A stretch of DNA of 64,000 bases, taken from contig NC_081338.1 of the NCBI RefSeq assembly GCF_022539665.2, positions 7,428,446-7,492,445 on the forward strand, in the 5' to 3' direction. Shown piece by piece: positions 1 to 9,239 of the stretch. Numbering within the stretch: position 1 is the first letter of the stretch; each line of letters opens with the position of its first letter. Made by a program: the position numbers and the translations under genes. This DNA comes from Daphnia carinata (lineage: Eukaryota; Arthropoda; Branchiopoda; Diplostraca; Daphniidae). The notes under the pieces were generated by a model that searched no databases, was not told the origin of the DNA, and worked only from the letters and a program-made list of their open reading frames with translations.

Positions 1-411
1 TGCTTCATTTGTTGGTGCAAATAGAGTATATTTTCCTATCATTGAACACATCAAAACATTAAATTAGTTCCTTGTTACAACATACATGAACAGAAATATG
101 TTTGTACCTTCATGATCGATGATATTATCTAAGCCTGTTTGTTCCAATGCTTTAACAAGAGTAGTCAAATTGAGAGATTCAGCCAAATCGACTAGATTTT
201 TTGCTTCGTTAGCTTGTCCATGGAGTTCCTTTTCGACATCGGTTAGATTTTTCAACGTTGATGATGCATGGTTTGGAGATTGCATAAGGTAGGGCTTGCG
301 TTTGCCCAATTCTTCTAGTTTCTTCTCAACTTCAACCGATGGTAGCGTGATCATAAACACCGCTTCCATCGAATATAAAACGCATAATAGCGTGACTATT
401 TCGGTCCACAT
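1..411 (-). CDS. Fasciclin (FAS1) domain secreted protein, 5' end only
   Basis: Exon 1 is 108-411 and exon 2 enters the window edge at 1-35; the junction (AAG|GTACAAA, ...GATAG|GAAA) keeps frame. The start is the ATG at 411, followed by a hydrophobic signal-peptide-like stretch of about 22 residues. The longer open frame upstream begins with GTG and was not used. After the signal come a charged linker and the beginning of a FAS1 fold: a leucine-rich helix, then across the splice the family motif YTLFAPTNEA. FAS1 proteins (periostin, TGFBI, midline fasciclin) are extracellular or membrane-anchored adhesion proteins. Only about 110 residues are visible, so the number of FAS1 repeats and any anchor are unknown. 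The family call is firm; the orthologue is not resolved. Confidence 0.85.
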
Positions 412-951
412 TTTCACCGTTTGAAAAAGAAATTTTTAAATTGGTATTACTTGCTTAGTGCGATTGAAAAACGACAATGATTCGACTTTGACAAGCTTCT
501 ACTTTTAGACTTCTCCGATAAGTTGAATAACACTTCAGTGTTGCCAAATATTTTGATTTTCCGAAAATCTGTTTTCCTGCTTTTTTGTCACAAAAAATAG
601 ATTCGACGGAAGAGGACTTTAGAGTCTTCGGGAAAATCAATGACAAATTTTGGTCTTCATTTTTAATTATTGCATTTTTTAAACACGAAATAAGAAACAT
701 CCAAAGAAGGGGGGATCCGGAGGTGTCAGGCATCGTTGGTTTAAAAAAATAAATAAACAGGAACAAGGCAACAACTGATGCGGATTTAATCGCAGTTGAA
801 TAAAAAAAAATCGTGTTCGGTTCGTAAAAACTGGAAACTACGGATTGCATTGTTCTAGTGTCCTAAATGGTTGTCCATACAACCATTACAAAAGGATATC
901 AAGCGACAAATCGACGATTTCCTAATTCCGATATTGTGCGTAGTTTCTCTT
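412..951. other. Intergenic region with an uncertain 131-codon ORF
   Basis: This is the divergent spacer between the fasciclin gene (-) and the putative gene starting at 952 (+). It contains a minus-strand ATG-started ORF at 455-850 with one hydrophobic segment near its N-terminus (residues about 20-37). I do not recognise the protein. It could be chance, because the region is AT-rich. No promoter motif stands out. Confidence 0.3.
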
Positions 952-1830
952 ATGGCTTCAAAAGCGCCTGAGGCCGTCAAAATTGGTTACGAAATCAATG
1001 AAAAATCGACGTTTCTTGTTGAAAACTTTTAGGACCATCTGTTGGTGTACCTTATTTATTTTTACGTTCGGGTACAAACCACCACCTGCTGATTTCTCTA
1101 GGCACACCTGAAAGTTCTATATCTGTCCATCGACGGATGTGTGACTTGAGGTGTGACTGCTGTAACGTTTATAACTCGGTTGACCTTGACGGCGACGTGC
1201 AACCCATAAATGGAAGAATGGTTTCGCCTTTATTTTGCTCAACCAAGACTTTGCGGCCGCTGTTGAAGGTAAGTTTTGAAAAAAAGGGCGAAAGAGAAAG
1301 AGAGGCAAAACACCAACACGTTTTCTTATTTGCTGAAGACCAAAAGACTGGCACAACCCACACGCATGGAGGAATAAGGAAAGAAAAAAAAAACTCCTGA
1401 CTCTCCTTCGCCTCCAGTTCTTCCAGCGACTTCATACGGAACAGTTGATTTTTCCCATTTTTGTTAATTTTTGTGTTCTCGTATCACATCCAGTTCGTCG
1501 TTACCCATTAGTGTTCTCCTTATTGATTGGCTAATTAATTACATTCGAAAGGTAAGGCTCCTTAAAAATTTTATCAATTCTCCAAACTGACGTGAGAAGT
1601 TAAGGACTAATAAGGTTGGGTAGTGTACAGCATGTTGATGAGCCTTTACCTGGGCACACCTTTCGCCTCATTACGCCACGGCCGTCGTTCTGTAGCCAAA
1701 GCGTGGGGTAGTAATGTATGCAAAGCTACGTGGGAAATGATGTCATGGGTACAGCAGGTTTCATCCCACCGACGTGCTGAAAGTTTCCTCTACCTCGTTT
1801 CCGTTCGAACTGCGTGCATTTGGCGTTTGA
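952..1830 (+). CDS. Hypothetical four-exon protein with a cysteine cluster
   Basis: Proposed exons are 952-985, 1033-1268, 1631-1707 and 1755-1830, giving 140 aa. Frame is kept at all junctions: ATTG|GTTACG to CTTTTAG|GACC, GAAG|GTAAGT to GTACAG|CATG, GTGGG|GTAGTA to GTACAG|CAGG. Exon 2 is the strongest part, open for 78 codons between a good acceptor and a strong GTAAGT donor. It contains the cysteine cluster CDLRCDCC near residue 54. The last exon ends in a TGA 25 codons after its acceptor. Introns 1 and 3 are both 47 nt, short even for this genome. I do not recognise the protein; no signal peptide or membrane segment is evident. The exon between 1268 and 1631 may be incomplete. The model rests on splice logic only. 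Confidence 0.38.
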
Positions 1831-2804
1831 CGTAGAATGAGGTTCTTTGACAGATACTGTAGAAAAGGGCCCCTTAGCAAAGAACGGATCTCATCAACAA
1901 GAATTCACAATCGAATGTCATCATCAAAGAATGTCAACAAAAAGAAATAGTTAAGGATATCCAGTCCGCATATGTAGGCTACTTGTTTGACATTATGCGG
2001 TGATGCATCATATACAGGTATGTTCACGCTCTGCTTCGGTGGAGGTGAAACTGGTCTTAAGTAATACAATCGACAAAGAATGTAGATAATGGCAAATATT
2101 AGTGCCACTATGCAACGGTCGAAGAAAGACAACTTTCTCTCTTCTCCTCGCAAAATGTGACAGCATAACAAAAGAAAGAAGTTCTAGAATAATTTGTTAG
2201 TTGTCGCATGTTTCAAACGATTGACATTTTTAGACAATCATTGCTACTGACGGCTGGGAAAGTACAATTACAGGTATAACCTGTTTTATTTTCTTTTTCA
2301 TCACGACCCAGGAAGATAATAAGTAATCCTTTTATCTTGTCCTATAATTTGTGGTTATCGGGATGAAGAAGAAAATACCCTATGAAGAATAAAGGAAGAT
2401 GACGAAGGGACACTAAACGTGTAACGCAGGCGTACATACATACAAATGTATGTCACGCCCGGCGTGAGAAAATTTCCTAAGGCGCAAAACAACAAGGTGG
2501 CAAAGAAAAAGACATAGAAAAAAATATATATACGTTTCACTTCGCTCCGTTAGTTATCGGTTTTTTAAAGAATTTTCCGTACAAACGATTCCGTCTGTAT
2601 GGACACTCGACCATCAGACTTTCACCTTTCGGCATTCAATATAAAACCTTTTTCTACGTACCTAAATCCTTGTTTGAAAAAAAAAAGGCATACCATCGCT
2701 TTCGAGCTTCAAATACATTCAACCGCAAAATACCTTTCACTACCTACCTTTTTTTTTGTAGGCGTACATTCCGTGTTTCGGGTATATCCTATCCATCGTT
2801 GGAT
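1831..2804. other. Spacer with an unassigned hydrophobic ORF
   Basis: A minus-strand open frame at 1905-2171 encodes a clear single membrane-spanning stretch (CIVALIFAIIYILCRLYYL) followed by a proline-rich segment, but it has no in-frame ATG at its beginning. It would have to be an internal exon; I could not find convincing flanking exons. The remainder is AT-rich, with a TATATATA run near 2524-2531. Confidence 0.25.
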
Positions 2805-3355
2805 ATGGCCCGTTGCTCCTGGTTGATATGCAGCAGTCTTATTTTCCTCTTTTCTTCAGCTGCTGTTGCGTTAGGTAACTACATTTCTCTAGCTGACAAG
2901 CGACAAAAGTCGACAATTTGTATCCGTTCTGTTTCTTTTCTGCGGAACAGAATCGCCGTCTAATGGCACGGCAAGTGCGGCTGGAAACGTGACGGAGAGA
3001 GATGGACGGACGTACGACGTTCATCCACCTGCGCCAGGCTCCGTCAATGAAAGGCTGGAAGTTCAGTCGCTCTCTCCGCGTCCTAAATCACTTGGAAGTA
3101 AGTGAGATGATGACATCATCTTGTTATGTATAATAACCAAATATTTTCACTTTCTCTTCTATGTGTACATCAGCTGGTACGTGGAAAGCCATTAAAATCT
3201 GGAACGATCCGATAGGTGCATCTACAGAAAAACGAGCCTCATCACCTGAACGAGTTATTGCTTCTTCAGCGAGGCACACAGCAGATTCATCCATCTTGAT
3301 ATTCTTCATCTATCCCATTATGCGACTAGTTGACCTTAGCACTTCATGCAACTAG
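2805..3355 (+). CDS. Orphan small secreted protein, three exons
   Basis: Exons 2805-2874, 2951-3097 and 3174-3355 join in frame (phase 1, phase 1) to a 132-aa protein. Donors are TTAG|GTAACT and GGAA|GTAAGT; acceptors are GCGGAACAG and ATGTGTACATCAG. The first 23 residues are a textbook signal peptide (MARCSWLICSSLIFLFSSAA). Exon 2 is open in only this frame and gives a Ser/Pro/Gly-rich region. Exon 3 adds a basic region with one Lys-Arg pair and a hydrophobic segment (SSILIFFIYPIM) 12 residues from the stop, which could be a membrane or poor GPI-type tail. No homologue is recognised. It converges on UFSP1, with 87 nt between stop codons. It may be a lineage-specific secreted or membrane peptide. 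Confidence 0.5.
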
Positions 3356-3442
3356 TTGAATAAGCTTATTACTGCATGAACTTTAAAGTGATATCTAATT
3401 ACCTAATGCATGTTTTCATATTTTATATACATAACAGATATG

Positions 3443-4299
3443 TCATATTGTACATAAGACGTTGCTAAATTGGGGAAGACATATGTTATAAAACGATTGC
3501 TTATCAAACTCACTCAAGTGTGTCCATCTGACGAACCCCTCTCTTTGAAGCTTGGCAGCAGATGTTTGGCCCCCTTGGTAATGAGGATCCTACACCAGCA
3601 TGAAAACATATGAAGTATAATACAAACCTTGCGCTGTATGCATAAAAATCTTGATATCTTCTTCATACCAACACCAGCAACCACCGGTTATCGTCAACAG
3701 AACAGGTGCCCAAAACACCTTTCGACGAAGCGTCTTTGTCACCTCCCATCATAATTGGCGGGGCGGATGATGATTTTGCAAAGTGTTCTTCCAGTTTCGG
3801 AAAAATGCTTGTCATTACACCAGAAGGACAATGAAGGATTTTACAAGGAACATCAAAAAGCTTGTCAATTACTAAGCAAACCTGTATAGTTAATAAAAAG
3901 CTAAAAATTTTACACAAAGATCCCAAAAGTTTTACGTAAAACCTCAAAACTTCCAATCCATCCTCTTGATTTTATAAAAGATAGTTCCTTGTCTCCAATT
4001 TCAACTAATGTTTCTTGAATTTTCATGAGAGTTGGAACTTGTCCAACTTTACCTTGCTGAAGTGAAAGGTGGGAGGCAATAGTTTGCAGTGTCCTATAAC
4101 CACAGCCCCATCCCTGTAACGGGGTCAACGAATATTCAAAAGTTCTTTGCTCCCACGCCGTGTAATAATAACTCACCACGTCATTGTAACCATCACACTT
4201 GTAATGATAATACACATAACCGTTGGTGATGTACACCTTCTTTTGGGGGCTTGTGGTTGGGTCGCTCAATCCAGAATGTACATTGGATAACAGGGCCAT
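3443..4299 (-). CDS. UFSP1: UFM1-specific protease 1 (peptidase family C78)
   Basis: Exons 4177-4299, 3943-4113, 3669-3881 and 3443-3589 give 217 aa. UFSP1 is a cysteine protease that matures the ubiquitin-like modifier UFM1 and removes it from substrates. The catalytic cysteine lies in GWGCGYRTLQT (Cys45), and the catalytic Asp and His in DPHYQG (Asp170, His172). The C-terminus carries the family motif FYNICLPQ. The start is the ATG at 4299; a GTG further upstream lengthens the open frame artificially. Intron 1 is only 63 nt, has no stop and is in frame, but family alignment (CDGYNDV directly followed by GWGC) shows it must be removed. The length equals the long UFSP1 form of rodents rather than the short human annotation. 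All catalytic residues are present. Confidence 0.95.
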
Positions 4300-4918
4300 T
4301 TCTAAAATTTGAACTTGACGGGAATGCAACACTAATCTGTAGCTAGCACTATCGTTGTCGATGAAAATCTGTACAAGGAGGGCGCGGAAACTTTAGTTTC
4401 GGTCTGCGTTTGATTCAAAACTTCGGTGAAACTGAATGAGTCATAGTCGTCTGCAATCGATTTAGCTGGGTTAGGTCTGAATAGTAACTTACTTAAACTT
4501 ACGGTTACCTAAATGCAGATATTTATTACATTTACTTTATCAATGGCTTGCAATTTTAGAATTCTTTACTTTTTGATAAACTAAAGAGAAAGTATACTCA
4601 AAAAGAGTTTCGAAATTTCAGACTTGAAACCTTAAATTCAAAATGACCATTTTCGTAGTTGGCATTCAATCAATTTCATGGGTGTGCTATACTATACAAC
4701 TCGGTCACATAAAATGTTTTCATATTTACAAAGTAAAACGAATATTGTAAGATACCTGAATACTTGAAACACAAGTATGCAAATGCAAATTGGAAATCAG
4801 ATTGAAAACAAATGTACTTTATTTGGCTACGCATGGCAAAACTCCATCGACATATTTCTCGTCATAACAGGTGGCTTTTTCTTAAAGAAAAGAAAATTTC
4901 TTTAAAATGATTAGAACA
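4300..4918. other. Intergenic, nothing recognised
   Basis: This is the UFSP1 upstream region and the 3' flank of the first BTB zinc-finger gene. It is AT-rich, with no convincing ORF, RNA gene or repeat. Confidence 0.5.
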
Positions 4919-6557
4919 TCATTTGGGTCTACTATGCAAATTCATATGTCTTTGCAAGACGTTCCGGTGATGGAAGGGAGCTCGACAAATTGGGCAGATG
5001 AACTGAGGTTCTACGCCACATTCGTATTTCACGTGGCGCAATAAAGTTTGTTTCCATTTGTACGTCCTGCCACATCTGGGGCATGAATGCCGACCAGGTC
5101 CAGGATCAGGATCATGGTGATGAAGATGGTGGTTGTCAACTGACCCATTATGGACAGAACCCCAAGCCATATGATCAACCAATAAGTCTGAAAATTAAAG
5201 ATACACATAACTATAAACATACATCAATACTACCAATGATATATAGTTGTATATCACTCTGTATCGGCCCACAACTGATTTGCCCTCCCTTTCTCGCTAT
5301 ATCTTGGAACCAACGAACGTGATTTGCCTCGCCTATTGCCCCGGAAATGTGTTTTCAAGTGAGCTGTCATGTTGTGTTTATGACGAGAACGTTTTTCGCA
5401 CAGTGGGCACTGAAACTGCGGTTCGACACCGCATTCAAATTTAAGATGTCGTTTAAGTAGATGGTTCGCAGCATATGTCCTGTGGCAATAGGGGCAGGGG
5501 ATCCTTTCTTGTCGAGCACGTGGCGAATCAGGCAAGATTTGTGACGGCAATTTCCAGTTCTCGTAATTGTCTAACACACACACACAACTGACTGTCAGCA
5601 TCCCTCACTACCTTTGTTTCTAAGAAATCACTTCCTTTATTTATAATTTACCTTGACCGGACGATTGGAGCTCTTCGGCAGACATTCTGGATGGTCCCGG
5701 ATGATGAAGGTGATTATTCCCAGCATTGACACCACAGTGTTGAAACAAATCGAGTTCATCGTCTTCTAGCTCTTGTCCCGAGTGAATACTTGAATTTTGT
5801 GTCAACGATTCCGTTTCTGGCTGCATATTGTTGATTGTCGATTCGAATCTACCCTCTTGGTCCAGCGGTAATTCACATTTGACTTCGACATTTTGCTGGG
5901 GTTTCGTGAGACTGGTTTTGTGTTTGAGCATCGGTGGCGGAGGAGGAGGCGATGACGCTGCAAGGCTGTTGTCTTGTTCTTCGTCTTGGTCAATCGACAG
6001 CTCAACCGACTGTCTCCGCCTTTTTTTCCTATCATTCTGTACATCATCCTTTTTGCCATCTCCCATCAGACCACGAATACCAAGAGATTTGGCAGTATGT
6101 AGGAATGAATTCAATTGGTCTTCATTGATTCGTACTTCCCCCTTGATGAAGTTAGCTTATTATAATTAAGTTGAAAAAGTAGTGGTTCATCATTCATACT
6201 TTGTACATATAGTCGACTAAGGCCTTCAGGTCACAATATGACACATCTTTTAGGAAAACAATGACTTGTTTGTCTGAACTGCTTTTTGGAGTTAACATGT
6301 CCTGCGAAAAAAGTGAAAATGAAAAAATAGAAAACATTGCTGAAATGTATGCTGCTTAGCTATACCTGGAAATATTTACTGCAGGCACACAGTACGATTC
6401 TGTGCACCTGGATGCATTGCCCATCGGCAGCCAAAGTTACATCAACAAGCTCCTGCCTCTCCCAAAGAGCATCAAGCAGGGAGACTAGTGTGTTGTGGTG
6501 CTGATGCCACTGAAGAGATAGCTGAGGTGGGCCGACTAGTTCTTCTCCGTTCTCCAT
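4919..6557 (-). CDS. BTB/POZ zinc-finger transcription factor, lola-like, two alternative 3' exons
   Basis: Common exons are 6366-6557, 6200-6301 and 5652-6141, ending in phase 1. Two downstream exons each begin in phase 1 and carry their own stop: 4a at 5254-5570 (isoform 366 aa) and 4b at 4919-5187 (isoform 350 aa). Exons 1-2 and the start of exon 3 encode a BTB domain (LVDVTLAADGQ, VHRIVLCACSKYF, LVDYMYKGEV), the dimerisation module. Exon 3 adds a nuclear-type linker with KKRRR and acidic stretches. Each terminal exon encodes a zinc-finger pair: a C2HC finger ending ECGVEPQF, then C2H2. This pair is typical of Drosophila lola, which uses many such exons to switch DNA specificity. Trans-splicing is not implied here. 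Orthology to lola itself is uncertain; the family is clear. Confidence 0.9.
5575..5586 (-). repeat. (TG)6 repeat beside the exon 4a splice acceptor
   Basis: On the coding strand a (TG)6 tract is followed directly by TTAG, the 3' splice site of the first alternative zinc-finger exon. It replaces the usual pyrimidine tract. UG repeats at 3' splice sites are known binding sites of TDP-43 type proteins in other genes; a role here is inference. Confidence 0.85.
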
Positions 6558-7636
6558 GGTTCTATTGATCCCTTATCGAAATTACATCGACAATTAAAGC
6601 AACCGGTATCAACTCGATGCAAACCTTGAGGCTCCCTCCGATATCACTTGAGTGAAGATAAAGGTTGAAGCAATTCAAGAGCGTAACTTGCTCAGGATAC
6701 AATGTAAGAGATTCTGTTGGCAGCTGATAGAACCTAATAGCATTCGTGCTCTAAAGTCGAAGCTGTCCTAGCAGAAGAGAAAATGTAAGGTAAATAAAAG
6801 TGAACGAGAGCGTAGTTGTCAGGTATATAATTTTTAAACGATGCCCAAAATATTCTGTTCAAAGCCACAAATGTATTTTATTCGCTCATAGGTTTTCGTG
6901 GATTTTATTTAAAGTTGAAGGATCTTTCTATGCATCAGACATTTTTTTTTTATCAGTGTTGTCCAAACAGGGTGGGGAATGAAGTGTGTGCTGTGTAGGT
7001 GGGGAGGAAGGACACGGGGAGAATGATTCTAATGGTAAAAGTCAACTCGGTCATTCAAAGAATGGACAAAGAAGTTCCATCCATTTCCCTTTACTTTCTC
7101 GACACCATCGAAAGGCGAGGAGATTACCCAAAAGAAAAATCATAATAAAAAAAAACAATTCACGGAACGGAACAAATTCAGACCCTTCAAAGAGCTGAAC
7201 CCCCCAGGAAAAAACCGTTTTTAAAAATGGAAAACAAAAGAGGCAAAGTCTTTCAAGGAGGCGAGAAACTTCCGCTCAAACACACAAAAGGAGAGAGAAG
7301 AAAAAAATGAAGCACTCTTTGAAGGGAAAAAAGCGCCACCGAATGAATGAAATCACTGAACCGGCACATCATCTACAGCTTAAAAAAAAGAACCACACTC
7401 AGACAAAAGGAAGGAGGAATTTCTTCACTAAAAAGGGCCAGTGCACAAAAAACTTTCAAAAGTTTCAACGTTCCGCTTTTGTTTCACTTAGTCACTTCGA
7501 CACTAACAAACAGGCACCTAAGGACACGCAAAGAGCTGTGTTGAAGAAGGAGGAGGTTGCGTCTGTATATCTTGTTTATATCTAACACAAACACGCACGC
7601 ACGTGCACACCTCGAAATGGCGGCCGAATATAGCGG
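6558..7636. other. Spacer between the two BTB zinc-finger genes
   Basis: About 1.1 kb. The + strand is strikingly purine-rich from about 6980 to 7560. Open frames there (for example 7307-7585) are low-complexity Lys/Arg/Asn-rich and look non-coding. It probably holds the 5' UTR and promoter of the downstream gene and the 3' UTR of the upstream one. Confidence 0.5.
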
Positions 7637-9239
7637 TCAATTAGTATTCTGATTGTGGTGCATATTGCGAATATGTCGATTGAGGCTATCCTTGCGTTTT
7701 ATCTTGTAGGGGCACATGGGACAGGAAAACTGCGGTTCGATGCCGCATTCGTAGCGTTGGTGTTGGATGAGAGCACCACGCCGGGAGTAACACCGGCCAC
7801 AACGCGGACACACATACGGTTTGTCCTGCATCAAGGTAGCCGAAGCCGTATTGCTTGACGGTCGTGATGGACGGCGACTATTGCCTATTGAAATAATGAA
7901 ATTGAAGAGCTGATAAAAGGATTTAAGAAAGAAGTGGTACAATTTAGCCTTACGTTGTTTGCCACGGGCAGGTGCGACAACTGGGGGCCCCGTTGTCGGT
8001 GGTTGAATGTTGTAAACTCCTAAAGCTCCCGAAGGGCCAGCGAGAGAAGAGGAAGAGGCAATGGCTGCAGCTGCAGCGGCTGCCAAACTCTCTCCCCAAG
8101 GAACATGGGCTATTTCGTAACAAAAAAAAAAAAGGAAATTAAACAGATCGCTGTAGAGTCAATTTATAAAATATTAACTCACGGTATGGTGCGGTAGTAG
8201 CAAATGATTGGGCCACAGCAGCTGCAGCGACAGCAGCGGCCGTAACCCCGACTTGATGTGTCTGCGTTTGATGGGCTTGCGTTTGGTGAGGTTGAGGTTG
8301 GTGAGTCTGCGTCTGATGAGCTTGCGTCTGGTGCGTTTGCGCCGGATGAGCTTGCGGCTGATGAGGTGTTGTAGGCCCTGTTAGATCTGCATCACTCCAT
8401 TCCTCATTTTCACTTGCTGCACTACCTTCGTTTTCGGTTTCCAGCTTCGGTGCCGTCCCGAATGCCACGCCATTATTATTTGCCTGAAAAAATTGTAAAT
8501 AAAACCAAACGTGTAATTCTGTAAACTCACCGATGTACCTGAGAAGCCATGGGATTGGTAGAATAGATTGGCTGCTGTAACGAATGCAAAGATGTTGTCG
8601 ACGTTGTTGTCATAAAAGGTAACGAGAGGGTAGCGGAGGCAAGACTCGGTGAGGGTCCCTGGCTGGCAATGGTTGCTGTGACTTCGCACGAATCCGGTGA
8701 GCTTGCTTCACAGGAGGTTTCGGCGATGTTGATACTTTGCCCTATCTGGTTTATTCGAAGGCTTTCAGCGAGGTCGTCAGGGTTCCTCTGCTCAATATTG
8801 TTCATCTTACAATCACTGTCAGTAAGACCCTTAATTTGCAGGGACTCTGCGGTGCTGAGTAGATCTGCAAGTTGGTCTTCAGCAATGTTAACCTCACCGT
8901 GGTAAATGTAGTGGACCAATGCCTGAAGATGTTGGAAAGGAATATCCTTCAGGAAGATGATGGCTTGTTTGTCACAGTCGTTAGATAATAGCTCCTATGG
9001 TGAAGAGCACAAGAGTTTCTCAACAGGAAAGCACTAGGCTATTAAATAAATACCTGAAAGTATGGAGAAACAGCGCAGAGCACTAGTCGATGTACTTGGA
9101 TTGATTTCCCCTCAGCTGCTAAAGTCACATCAACAAAGCTCTGCTCCTGGTAGAGGGATTGGAGCACATCAATCAAGGTTCGGTGGTGGTTGTTCCAGCG
9201 CAGACAGTAACCTTCCACTTCACTGCTGACTGGGCTCAT
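7637..9239 (-). CDS. BTB/POZ zinc-finger transcription factor, paralogue of the neighbour
   Basis: Exons 9054-9239, 8539-8994, 8183-8483, 7954-8109 and 7637-7884 give 448 aa. The BTB domain occupies roughly residues 10-115 (CLRWNNHHRTL, FVDVTLAAEGK, ALVHYIYHGEVNI). The linker holds a Ser/Thr-rich part, an acidic EENEEW-type patch, seven pentapeptides of the form HQTQ[A/T], and an Ala run. The C-terminus is a finger pair of the same type as the neighbour: C2HC ending YECGIEPQF, then C2H2 ending HIRNMHH. Intron 4 (7885-7953, 69 nt) has no stop and is in frame, so an unspliced reading looks continuous. Gene order, strand and architecture show a tandem duplicate of the gene at 4919-6557. Only one finger exon was found. 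Role: sequence-specific transcription factor. Confidence 0.9.
8259..8363 (-). repeat. In-frame 15-nt tandem repeat (HQTQ[A/T] pentapeptides)
   Basis: Seven consecutive copies of a 15-nt unit in exon 3 of the second BTB gene encode His-Gln-Thr-Gln-Ala/Thr variants (HQPQA, HPAQT, HQTQA, HQTQT, HQPQP, HQTQA, HQTQT). The copies are similar at DNA level, as expected for slippage or unequal exchange. Confidence 0.9.

Noticed and set aside
5802-6169. ORFs overlapping exon 3 of the first BTB gene
   Set aside because: Antisense or out-of-frame shadows of the real exon, whose frame joins both neighbours.
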